Source of the DNA: Vreelandella olivaria
GTDB lineage: Bacteria; Pseudomonadota; Gammaproteobacteria; Pseudomonadales; Halomonadaceae
Assembly: GCF_023507745.1 (NCBI RefSeq)
Contig: NZ_JALPZO010000008.1
Location: 85,665-149,664 of the forward strand
Direction of reading: 5' to 3'
Length of the DNA stretch: 64,000 nt
Shown here: one piece after another, positions 57,119-64,000 of the stretch
Position numbering within the stretch: position 1 is the first letter of the stretch
Layout of the letters: each line of letters begins with the position of its first letter
Program-made: the position numbers and the translations under genes
The notes under the pieces: model-generated
The model's database searches: none
Told to the model about the DNA's origin: nothing
Seen by the model: only the letters and a program-made list of their open reading frames with translations

Positions 57119-57564
57119 CAGAAACTCCAGGGAAAGAGACGTATGGGCATATTAAGACCCACAATAAAAATCAGGTAGGAGAGCCCGCACAATGCCAGCG
57201 CCAGTAACCCGGTGACACGAAAACGAAGCCTTTTTTCGCTCAGGCTGCTGATGAACACCAGCAAGAACGTTGCTAGAAAGAGGCCTAGCCAGTTTAGAGT
57301 GAAGGCAAACACCAGGATGGCTAGCGTCACCAGGCAGAAGGCCCGTACGTTAAGCTTGGGCAACGCCTCGCTGGAACGTAATGCGCTGAGCATAATTAGC
57401 AGCCCACAACCGGCCAACCCCAGCCCAAGCACCCTTGGCAGGTAGCCAGGCCCCATGCTCTGTAGCGTTCCCTGGGTATAGTTCTGGCCTTCCCAAAGCA
57501 CCAATGCCGATACCATCAGGCACATCAGCCCAGCCAGAACATCACGTTTGATGAGAAAATTCAT
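57118..57564 (-). CDS. Tripartite tricarboxylate transporter, small permease TctB (copy 2)
   Basis: 148 residues from the ATG at 57562-57564, which has GGAGA ahead; the longer frame to 57609 adds a Cys-rich leader without ribosome site. Four spans, and the family's MGPGYLPRVLG stretch near residue 40. Coupled to TctA2. Confidence 0.88.
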   Translation of the reverse strand: MNFLIKRDVLAGLMCLMVSALVLWEGQNYTQGTLQSMGPGYLPRVLGLGLAGCGLLIMLSALRSSEALPKLNVRAFCLVTLAILVFAFTLNWLGLFLATFLLVFISSLSEKRLRFRVTGLLALALCGLSYLIFIVGLNMPIRLFPWSF

Positions 57565-57669
57565 GAATAGCGTTCTCCAGATAATAGGGTATGCACAGAA
57601 GCAACACATTGCACTGCAAGCTTCCGGCCCATGGTGCGCATGAGCGGGAAACTGCCGTGCAAAGTGGCA

Positions 57670-58653
57670 CTACTGAGCAATACCCGCATCGGAAATAAAC
57701 GCGGCAAGCTCCGTTTTCTGTTCACTCATCCACTCGCCCAGCGCCTCAGGACTGCCTGAGACACGCGCAATTCCTCCCTGCTCTGCAATTCTGGCCGTCA
57801 TTGCCTCAGTATTAATGATGCGGCCTAGTTCTTCATGGAGGCGCTCAACAATCTCTGGTGGGCTACCGGCGGTAACCAGAATGCCCTGGTAGGTGCCATC
57901 CAATTCACCAGGCATCCCCAACTCACGGAAGGTGGGAACATCCGGCAGTTCGGTCAACCGCTCCTCGCCGGTCACCGCCAACGGCGTCATCTGATGATTC
58001 AAGGCAAAAGGAAGCGTAGCGGTAGTACCGTTGAGCAACATGTCGCTCTCGCCGGATACAACGGCACGGGTAGCATCCGACCCGCCCCGGTACGCGATAA
58101 CGTTCCACTCCACCCCCAACTCCTGCATTAGCCGAGCCGTCGTAATATGGTTATTGGCCCCAACACCGGAGGTGGCGACAGAGATGCCCAGAGGGTTCTC
58201 CAGTGAGTAGTCGATAAAGGCGTCAAAGGACTCAAAACCATGGGCGTTCGAAGCGCCCATCACATAAGGCGAATAGGACACCATCGTCACCGGGGCCAGA
58301 TCCATCTCGATATCATAGGAAATATTGGTCAACACACTGGGTGCGGCTAACAGAGCGGTCAGGTCAGAGAGCAGGAGGGTATGGCCGTTCGGTGTTGCCT
58401 TGGCAACGAAATCGGCGCCGATATTACCGCCCGCGCCCGCCTTATTCTCGACAATAACCGGTTGGCCAATGGCGTCCGAAAGCTCAGGCGCAATATAGCG
58501 GGCCAGAATGTCAGACGTTCCTCCCGGTGCGAAGGGCACCACTATCCGTACGGGGCCACGAAAGTCAGCTGCCATGGCCGGCAAGGAAAGTGAAAGTGTC
58601 AACGCACAGGCCATAAATGACGAGGTGGCAGGCAAATTAGTCATCTTTATCAT
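57670..58653 (-). CDS. Tripartite tricarboxylate transporter substrate-binding protein TctC (copy 2)
   Basis: 327 residues; signal peptide ending LPAMAA near residue 29. RIVVPFAPGGTSDILARYI, ENKAGAGGNIGADFVAKA and SGVGANNHITTARL are TctC pieces. GGAGA precedes the ATG. It is first gene of the tctC2-B2-A2 unit; a perfect inverted repeat lies about 130 bp upstream. Likely a dicarboxylic sugar-acid binder by context only. Confidence 0.93.
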   Translation of the reverse strand: MIKMTNLPATSSFMACALTLSLSLPAMAADFRGPVRIVVPFAPGGTSDILARYIAPELSDAIGQPVIVENKAGAGGNIGADFVAKATPNGHTLLLSDLTALLAAPSVLTNISYDIEMDLAPVTMVSYSPYVMGASNAHGFESFDAFIDYSLENPLGISVATSGVGANNHITTARLMQELGVEWNVIAYRGGSDATRAVVSGESDMLLNGTTATLPFALNHQMTPLAVTGEERLTELPDVPTFRELGMPGELDGTYQGILVTAGSPPEIVERLHEELGRIINTEAMTARIAEQGGIARVSGSPEALGEWMSEQKTELAAFISDAGIAQ

Positions 58654-58777
58654 TGTTATCTCCGATGAGAGGGCTATAGAGCTAATGGGAGTGTTGCTTA
58701 TATTCTGTTCGCTGTAGGTTTTTTTATGGCCTAACGGCCGGCCTTAAAGGGAAAATAAGCCAATCGCCTTAGTACTA

Positions 58778-58795
58778 TGTATGTCGTCATACAAA
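58778..58795 (-). promoter_or_regulatory. Candidate GntR operator ahead of tctC2
   Basis: TGTATG, four bases, CATACA is a perfect 6-4-6 inverted repeat (58778-58793) running into the shared TCATACAAA (58787-58795). The rest of the 310-bp gap 58654-58963 holds a GGCC-rich inverted repeat near 58730 but no gene and no promoter I can defend. Confidence 0.55.
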
Positions 58796-58963
58796 TAAGA
58801 AATGTAGAGACATCGGTTCCGGCTTGCCATTAGACTATGGTTCAGCCTATGTAAGCCTTACAGCTCAGGTGCGAGGCCGTCCCTGGCAAGATGTAGAGGA
58901 GAAACAACACATTACCCACATACACTTATACGTTATTTCAGTCATCCAAGACCAACGCTCCTA

Positions 58964-60613
58964 CTATTCCTCTACTGCTTGGCCATGTTGCGCCTGATCA
59001 ATAATCCGCCCCTCTGGCTGGTAGAAAACCTCGCCAAGCTCGACAATATGGTCACGCAGCATTTCCCAATCCGTATTGCCAACAATGGTATTGCGGCCAT
59101 CCTCATAGGCAGCACCAAGGGCAGCATGGCTGTCGCCCCCTGCGGCAGTAAAGTTATTGGTAGCAATGATGTAGGTGTTCTCGGGATTAATGGCTTGCAT
59201 CGCCCCTTCACGATTGACCTCAAGGCTAATCACCCGCTCCCCAGCAGGCCGCTGACTGTCGTACACCAGCTCAGTTCCTGACGATACCTGCAAAAAACCA
59301 CCATTCTCTTCAGGCGCGTTGGCCAGGGCGATTTCAAAGGTTTCCAATAACTCAGCACCGGTCACCTCAAGCAGTGTTAAGCGATTGCCAAAGGGCTGCA
59401 CTACAATTAATTCCCCAACGGTAACATCGCCCTTAGGCAGTGCCTCGCGGATGCCACCACTGTTTTGTATCGCCATCACCGTAGCGGGTTCAATCCGTTG
59501 CGCGGCACGCAGTTGACCATCCGCAATCAGGTTACCCAGCGCAGTTTCATTGGCACGTACACTCACGGCATCGCCATGACCATGGCGTGGGTTCGGTAGT
59601 TCACTAATAACGCTGGCACCCACCTGCTGGTCGCGCAGCGATTCAATGGCTTCGGTATAAGGGGCCAGCATGGCTAGTGCCTCGGGGTCTGCCTTACGCT
59701 CATCGGCAGCCAGTAGCTCACCGGAGACATTCTGAACGACTCCGTTGACATCAAAGGTAACCTGCATAACCCCCAAGTGCTGGCCATACTCACCGGCCTG
59801 ACCTACCGCCGTGGGCGCTTTGGGTTCACCGGAATGGTTTTCGGTGACTAATGTCGGCGATACCACCCGGGTATGGCTATGACCACCGATCACCACATCA
59901 ATCCCTTCCACGTGCTGAGCAAGCAGCAGGTCATTGCCAACGCTTGGATCGCTGTCATATCCCAGGTGGGTAAGTGCAATGATTTTATTCACTCCCTGGG
60001 CTTCAAAGCCTGCCACCATCTCCTCGGCTGCCTGACGATAGTCGCTAATACTAACCTGGCCAGGGCTGGAGATCGTCTCGCTATCCTGGGTGCTTAAACC
60101 AAAGATGCCAATTTGCTCGCCGCTGTACTCAACAATAATACCGTCGTAAAGATGACCTTCCTGAGCGTTTGCGCTGAGTGACTCACCCAACAACTCAGCA
60201 AACTCAGGCGCAGCGGAGAAGTCCAGGTTCGCGCCAACAATAGGAAATTCCGCCCCTTCAAAAAACGCTGCCAGCGCCTGATGCCCCTCTTCCGGGTCGC
60301 CCAAGTCAAACTCGTGATTACCCGGCACAAAGGCGTCATAACCCATCAGGTTCATAAACGTGAGCGCGTCCTGCCCCAGGAACTCGTTAAAGTAGAGCGT
60401 GCCAGAGAAAATATCTCCCGCATCCAGCAGCAGCCCTTCACCATAGGTATCACGTGCTTCGTTTAGTGTAGTCATCAGGTGAGGGTACTGGTCCGTTCGA
60501 CCATGCAGGTCGTTGGTATGAAACAGCGTAAGGGTAAACGTATCCGCATTGGCGGCAGGGGCGACAACCAACAACGCTGTCCCTAGCGTCATGCCATAGC
60601 GCAGAAGATGCAT
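58964..60613 (-). CDS. Secreted bifunctional metallophosphatase/5'-nucleotidase
   Basis: 549 residues, UshA-type. Signal peptide ends PAANA near 23. The N-terminal metallophosphoesterase domain has all five metal motifs: HTNDLHG, DAGDIFSG, GNHEFD, THLGYD and GGHSH; the C-terminal domain (about 340-530) has the NSGGIREAL and FGNRL substrate pieces. It releases phosphate from nucleotides in the periplasm. AAAGGAGC precedes the ATG, and a TGTCA pair with 11-bp spacing lies 57-72 bp upstream, pointing to phosphate control. Confidence 0.93.
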   Translation of the reverse strand: MHLLRYGMTLGTALLVVAPAANADTFTLTLFHTNDLHGRTDQYPHLMTTLNEARDTYGEGLLLDAGDIFSGTLYFNEFLGQDALTFMNLMGYDAFVPGNHEFDLGDPEEGHQALAAFFEGAEFPIVGANLDFSAAPEFAELLGESLSANAQEGHLYDGIIVEYSGEQIGIFGLSTQDSETISSPGQVSISDYRQAAEEMVAGFEAQGVNKIIALTHLGYDSDPSVGNDLLLAQHVEGIDVVIGGHSHTRVVSPTLVTENHSGEPKAPTAVGQAGEYGQHLGVMQVTFDVNGVVQNVSGELLAADERKADPEALAMLAPYTEAIESLRDQQVGASVISELPNPRHGHGDAVSVRANETALGNLIADGQLRAAQRIEPATVMAIQNSGGIREALPKGDVTVGELIVVQPFGNRLTLLEVTGAELLETFEIALANAPEENGGFLQVSSGTELVYDSQRPAGERVISLEVNREGAMQAINPENTYIIATNNFTAAGGDSHAALGAAYEDGRNTIVGNTDWEMLRDHIVELGEVFYQPEGRIIDQAQHGQAVEE

Positions 60614-60668
60614 GTGATAGCTCCTTTCATATTGATGTCATGGTTCACTGTTAGTGTGCCCTAAAGGC

Positions 60669-60685
60669 CTGACAAAACGGTGACA
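60669..60685 (-). promoter_or_regulatory. PhoB box upstream of the 5'-nucleotidase
   Basis: On the minus strand TGTCAC (60680-60685) is followed 11 bp later by TGTCAG (60669-60674), a close match to a single Pho box, facing the nucleotidase gene. It overlaps the start region of the small rightward frame at 60692. Confidence 0.7.
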
Positions 60686-60691
60686 CTTGTG

Positions 60692-60829
60692 GTGAAGCAA
60701 ACACGCCCACCTCTTAGTGATGAAGAGATAGCGTATCTGGTGCAATTAGCCAACGGCAACGCACTGGCCAAACAACGCAGGCGCGACAAAAAACGTCGAG
60801 CACCTATCAATAAAAAAGACTCGGAATAA
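60692..60829 (+). CDS. Possible small basic protein, 45 residues
   Basis: A GTG-initiated frame (60692-60694, with GGTGA eight bases ahead) runs 45 codons to TAA at 60827-60829. The product starts with KQTRPPLSDEEIAYLV, a helical stretch, and continues into a run of Arg and Lys (KQRRRDKKRR) and a polar tail. The composition looks coding and the charge pattern (acidic helix then basic tail) is what small nucleic-acid-binding proteins show. Other GTG starts at 60680 and 60689 are possible. It is too short to be certain, and I do not recognise a family. Confidence 0.45.
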   Translation: MKQTRPPLSDEEIAYLVQLANGNALAKQRRRDKKRRAPINKKDSE

Positions 60830-60916
60830 ACACTCACATTACAAAAATGCGAGCACACAGATATTACTTTAGCGCCTCTTTAACGATCCGCGTAATACAA
60901 CCCTCTGCTTTAATCG

Positions 60917-60955
60917 TGTCATAAGCCTGTGACAGGAACGTCATCTTCGCGTCAT
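60917..60955 (+). promoter_or_regulatory. Tandem PhoB-box array upstream of phnD2
   Basis: Units TGTCAT (60917), TGTGAC (60928), CGTCAT (60939) and CGTCAT (60950) recur at exactly 11 bp on the coding strand, 90-130 bp before the phnD2 start codon. Same geometry as the arrays ahead of phnD and ugpB. Confidence 0.78.
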
Positions 60956-61045
60956 AGTAGGCTGCCACCCTTGGGGGAGCCAGTGCGGCAAGTTAGCAAC
61001 GCTGACATGCCATACCTCTACACGCCACTCCAAGGGAACAACTCA

Positions 61046-61924
61046 ATGCATAAAGCAGCACTAGCGTTCGCCGCAGCCACCACCACGCTATTGACCACCT
61101 CAACTGTTTACGCCGATGACGATTTAAGCCATGTTTGCCCTAATCCTATCCGCATGGCCGATACAGGTATCGAAGGTATGGGACCGCTAAAGGAAGCATT
61201 TGGCCCTTTTGCAGACGCCTTTGAAAACACCACCGGACTTGCGCTTGAAATGTTTAGCCTAAGCAACCGCACTGCTGCAGGCACCGCCCTTCAGTATAAC
61301 GATGTCGATTTAGTGTTTGCCGGCCCCTCCGAGTTTGTACTCTTTGACCGCGAAAGTGATATTGAAATTCTATTTGCCATTGAACGGCCTCACTACGGCA
61401 GTAGTTTTTATGTACCTGCCAGCAGCGATATTGAAACACTTGAGGATTTAACCGGCCGCCGCGTGGCGCTTAAAGACGTTGGCTCCACCAGTGGGCATAT
61501 TTTTCCCAGCCAGATGCTGGTGGATGCAGGCTTGGATATAAACCGGGATCTGGAGATCATTATGGCGGGTGATGCCCGCATTGCCGCACTGGTCAACGGT
61601 GATGTCGATGCCATGGGGGGTGGCAACCGTGATATCGAAGAAATTAATGCAATGGATCCTAGTGGCGAGTACCGCGTTATTGCCACCAGCGATACGCTAC
61701 CAGGCGACCCTGTGGTAATGCGCGGCTCGCTGGATGATGCTTGCAAAACAGCGTTACGCGACACCCTAAGCGCCAATACCGATACGCTATGGAACGCCTT
61801 GATTGCCACCGAACGCAACGAAGGTAAGTTTCTAAACCGTGATTCCTCTCTTGGCTTTGGCCGTACCAACGAAGATTACGACATTGTTCGCCAGGCCTAT
61901 GCAGCCGCTGGCATTCCTTTGTAA
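61046..61924 (+). CDS. phnD: Phosphonate-type ABC transporter substrate-binding protein (second set)
   Basis: 292 residues from the ATG at 61046, which has AAGGGA ahead and starts a signal peptide (HKAALAFAAATTTLL, cleavage near VYADD); the frame's upstream extension runs into the Pho array. PhnD-fold pieces: PLKEAFGPFADAFE, DLVFAGPSEFVLF, KDVGSTSGHIFPSQML. It differs strongly from phnD1 and lacks its calcium-loop-like N-terminus, so the two systems probably bind different ligands. First gene of phnD-phnC-phnE, 99 bp before phnC. Confidence 0.9.
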   Translation: MHKAALAFAAATTTLLTTSTVYADDDLSHVCPNPIRMADTGIEGMGPLKEAFGPFADAFENTTGLALEMFSLSNRTAAGTALQYNDVDLVFAGPSEFVLFDRESDIEILFAIERPHYGSSFYVPASSDIETLEDLTGRRVALKDVGSTSGHIFPSQMLVDAGLDINRDLEIIMAGDARIAALVNGDVDAMGGGNRDIEEINAMDPSGEYRVIATSDTLPGDPVVMRGSLDDACKTALRDTLSANTDTLWNALIATERNEGKFLNRDSSLGFGRTNEDYDIVRQAYAAAGIPL

Positions 61925-62023
61925 TTCAAAACATAACAGCACATGGATGTGTCACTAAACAGGTTCGTCAACAATGTTCGTTAACTCAATTCACTTCCTG
62001 TACTTACTGCAGGGGGTTACCTG

Positions 62024-62827
62024 ATGAATGCTATTGTCATCAATGATGTACACAAGTATTACGGCAAGCTTCATGTGCTGCGTGGTTTAACTCTCACCAT
62101 ACCTAAAGGCGAATGTGTGATTTTGCTGGGTGCGAATGGGTGTGGAAAATCAACACTGATGCGCTGCTTAAACGGCTTAACACCCCATAACCAGGGTACG
62201 ATCCAATTATTGGGAGAGCCCCTGCCACCTCTCGCCAACACCCAGCTACGACGGTTACGTCAAAAGGTTGGTGTTGTCTTTCAGCAGTTCAACTTGGTGC
62301 AAAATGTCAGTGTTTTCCAAAACGTTTTATATGGCGCGTTAGGTCAGCAGCGTTTGGGGTTACTGACAACCCTCTCCTGCTTTGCCACCAATGAGCTGCG
62401 CGAGCGCGCCATGATGGCACTGGATCGCGTCGGGCTTGCCCATAAAGCACAGGATAACTGTCGCGACCTGTCCGGTGGGCAGCAGCAACGCGTGGCCATC
62501 GCCAGGACCCTGATGCAGGAGGCCGAAATCATTATCGCGGATGAGCCGATTGCCAGCCTCGATCCGAAGGCAGGGCGCAATATCATGGATCTATTGCTTG
62601 AAGTCGTCCATGAGCGCGGCTTAACCGTTCTGTGCACATTGCATCAGTTAGAGCTGGCACAACAGTATGGCGATCGCATCATTGGCATGAAGGCAGGCAC
62701 CATTGTGCTAGATACACCACGCCAACAGGTTTCGCTGGTCGATATGCAGCAGCTTTATCACGGCGATACCCGTGTCGATCAAACACAGCCCCCCCACATG
62801 TTGAACTTAACGCCAGCCAATCATTGA
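62024..62827 (+). CDS. phnC: Phosphonate-type ABC transporter ATP-binding protein (second set)
   Basis: 267 residues. Walker A GANGCGKST (33-41 region), Q-loop VFQQFNLVQN, signature LSGGQQQRVAIARTL and Walker B IIIADEPIASLDP; the ANGCGKST form, with Asn after Ala, is a little unusual for PhnC. It belongs to the phosphonate class by its VQNVSVFQNVLYGALG stretch. The permease gene follows at 11 bp. Confidence 0.92.
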   Translation: MNAIVINDVHKYYGKLHVLRGLTLTIPKGECVILLGANGCGKSTLMRCLNGLTPHNQGTIQLLGEPLPPLANTQLRRLRQKVGVVFQQFNLVQNVSVFQNVLYGALGQQRLGLLTTLSCFATNELRERAMMALDRVGLAHKAQDNCRDLSGGQQQRVAIARTLMQEAEIIIADEPIASLDPKAGRNIMDLLLEVVHERGLTVLCTLHQLELAQQYGDRIIGMKAGTIVLDTPRQQVSLVDMQQLYHGDTRVDQTQPPHMLNLTPANH

Positions 62828-62838
62828 CAGTGACTCCC

Positions 62839-63642
62839 ATGCCGACAACACAACGACACCGTACAGTGCTGCCACCTCGCCTGCGCCGCCCCTCGCTTTT
62901 TACATGGGGTATCGGCCTAACGTTTTTAGCCCTCTTTATACAGGGGGTAATGGCGACCAACGTAACGCTTGAGAGATTGATACGTGGCGCCGTTAACCTT
63001 GGGCACTTTCTAGGACGCGCCTTCCCACCTGACCTAAGTAATTTCGATATATTGGCGTGGTCCATGTTTGAAACACTCAATATCGCTATTGTAGGCGTAA
63101 CATTGGGCGTGATTTTAAGTGTGCCTTTCGCGCTGCTAGCTGCCCGCAACACCTCACCTGCCCCCTGGGTGCGCAGCATCACGCGTTTAATGATTGCGAC
63201 GATGCGCACCATCCCGGACTTGATTTGGGCACTGATTTTCGTCGTTGCTGTGGGCTTGGGTCCCATGGCTGGCGTCCTGGCCATCGTCATGGATACAATC
63301 GGATTTGCAGCACGTTTTTTCTCAGAGCGGATTGAAGAAGTACATCCTGGTCCATCCGATGCTTTAGCCGCGACAGGCGCAGGTAGGCTATCGGTCATTG
63401 GCGGCGCCATTTTGCCGGAAACATTGGCATCGATGACCGCGACCAGCTTATACAGTGTGGAAAAAGCGCTACGTTCCGCCGTCACTTTGGGCTTGGTAGG
63501 CGCAGGCGGTATCGGGGTTGAGTTGGCAGCCGCCATGCGCTTGTTTAATTATGATCGCGCCCTCACCATTATTTTAGTGATCCTGGTAGTCGTTATCGGT
63601 TTTGAACAGCTTTCATCACAGATCCGCAAGCGGGTAATGTAA
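62839..63642 (+). CDS. phnE: Phosphonate-type ABC transporter permease (second set)
   Basis: 267 residues from the ATG at 62839; a GTG three codons earlier is also possible, and the long upstream frame is inside phnC. Six hydrophobic spans, the coupling loop DALAATGAGR and TLGLVGAGGIGVELA near the C-terminus. Only one permease is present, versus two in the first set, so it would work as a homodimer, or a second permease gene once followed. The stop codon is 1-2 bp from the end of an IS element. Confidence 0.9.
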   Translation: MPTTQRHRTVLPPRLRRPSLFTWGIGLTFLALFIQGVMATNVTLERLIRGAVNLGHFLGRAFPPDLSNFDILAWSMFETLNIAIVGVTLGVILSVPFALLAARNTSPAPWVRSITRLMIATMRTIPDLIWALIFVVAVGLGPMAGVLAIVMDTIGFAARFFSERIEEVHPGPSDALAATGAGRLSVIGGAILPETLASMTATSLYSVEKALRSAVTLGLVGAGGIGVELAAAMRLFNYDRALTIILVILVVVIGFEQLSSQIRKRVM

Positions 63643-63643
63643 C

Positions 63644-64000
63644 GAGGCTGTAGAAAAAACCGATTTCGAGTCGTCTCCACCGCCTCTCGTCCTAATTTAC
63701 TTACTCAGCCAGTCATCTGGCTGAGTCATCTTAATATCGGCATTTAGCCACTTGAGCGCCCAGCTAAAGCTTGTTTAAGTCGGCCTTTGGCTCTTAGAAA
63801 GCAACTTATCCCACTCTAAGCCCTTCAGGACGCGGCTAAGTTACCGTAATTCGCTAACTTCTCAATATTGTGCACCAAGCAGTAGAGCTGCCACTGACCT
63901 TGCACCTTTTTCTTACCCCGAAGGCTGAAGCGGTTCAGTCTTTTCGTCGTGCCAAGGTTGCCAAAGACGGGTTCCACGACAGACATACGATGGCTGTAAA
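63644..64000 (-). mobile_element. End of an IS1182-like insertion sequence (truncated by the window)
   Basis: Starting with GAGGCTGTAGAAAA at 63644, the sequence matches the look of IS ends of this family and contains a transposase tail on the minus strand. A perfect 10-bp hairpin (ACTCAGCCAG at 63703-63712, CTGGCTGAGT at 63717-63726) lies between the end and the gene. The exact boundary, the terminal repeat and any target duplication need the other end, which is outside the window. Confidence 0.75.
63825..64000 (-). CDS. IS1182-family-like transposase, C-terminal part
   Basis: A minus-strand frame enters from the window edge and ends at TGA 63825-63827. Its 58 visible residues include RMSVVEPVFGN, LNRFSLRGKKKV and QWQLYCLVHNIEKL, the C-terminal block of DDE transposases of the IS1182 type, where the Glu of VEPVFG is the third catalytic residue. 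The rest of the gene is outside the window, so I cannot say whether it is intact. Confidence 0.85.
   Translation of the reverse strand, partial: YSHRMSVVEPVFGNLGTTKRLNRFSLRGKKKVQGQWQLYCLVHNIEKLANYGNLAAS

Overview
The window reads as a chromosomal segment of a moderately GC-rich gammaproteobacterium. Gene content and protein style suggest the Halomonadaceae (Halomonas or a close relative): acidic proteins, ectoine-clade-like transporter sets, the rplU-rpmA-obgE-proB order with divergent ispB, and a bacterial FAN1 nuclease beside a Rad3-type helicase. That assignment rests on recognition, not on a search. The sequence is dense accessory metabolism around a short conserved core. I see no prophage, CRISPR array or plasmid gene. 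The only mobile DNA is the end of an IS1182-like element at the right edge.

Layout. 1-3.8 kb: a phosphonate-type ABC operon on the minus strand (phnD-phnC-phnE-phnE-histidine phosphatase). 3.9-6.9 kb: a two-component system with two PepSY proteins. 7.2-12.8 kb: housekeeping genes (a DUF1853 protein, proB, obgE, rpmA, rplU, ispB, tRNA-Pro). 12.9-17.6 kb: a TauE/SafE exporter, then a RecB-nuclease/Rad3-helicase fusion overlapping a FAN1 nuclease. 17.7-24.8 kb: a peptide-type ABC operon ending in an M14-like metallopeptidase. 25.6-35.2 kb: a LysR regulator divergent from an aminotransferase / CoA-transferase / deacylase / thiolase operon, followed by an amino-acid-type ABC transporter. 35.2-37.7 kb: small genes and argE. 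37.9-42.2 kb: the glycerol-3-phosphate importer ugpBAEC. 42.3-45.2 kb: an ECF42-like sigma factor with YCII/DGPF partner proteins. 45.2-58.7 kb: a long D-glucarate/galactarate block with two glucarate dehydratases, two tripartite tricarboxylate transporters, kdgD, a semialdehyde dehydrogenase and a GntR regulator. 59-63.6 kb: a periplasmic 5'-nucleotidase and a second phnDCE set, cut off by the IS element.

Two regulatory themes emerge from the DNA itself. First, four phosphorus-acquisition units (phnDCEE, ugpBAEC, the 5'-nucleotidase and phnD2C2E) each have direct repeats of a TGTCA-like hexamer at an exact 11-bp period upstream, the geometry of PhoB boxes, so about 12 kb of the window looks like one Pho regulon. 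Second, the three transcription units of the glucarate block share the same 9-mer (TCATACAAA) inside inverted repeats upstream of their first genes, a plausible operator for the FadR-type GntR protein encoded there. A third match joins the ECF42-like sigma factor to a promoter (TGTCGA, 17 bp, CGAC) just ahead of its DGPF partner genes.

The least explained parts are the aminotransferase-thiolase operon, whose enzyme order predicts catabolism of an N-acylated beta-amino acid, and the nuclease-helicase plus FAN1 pair.
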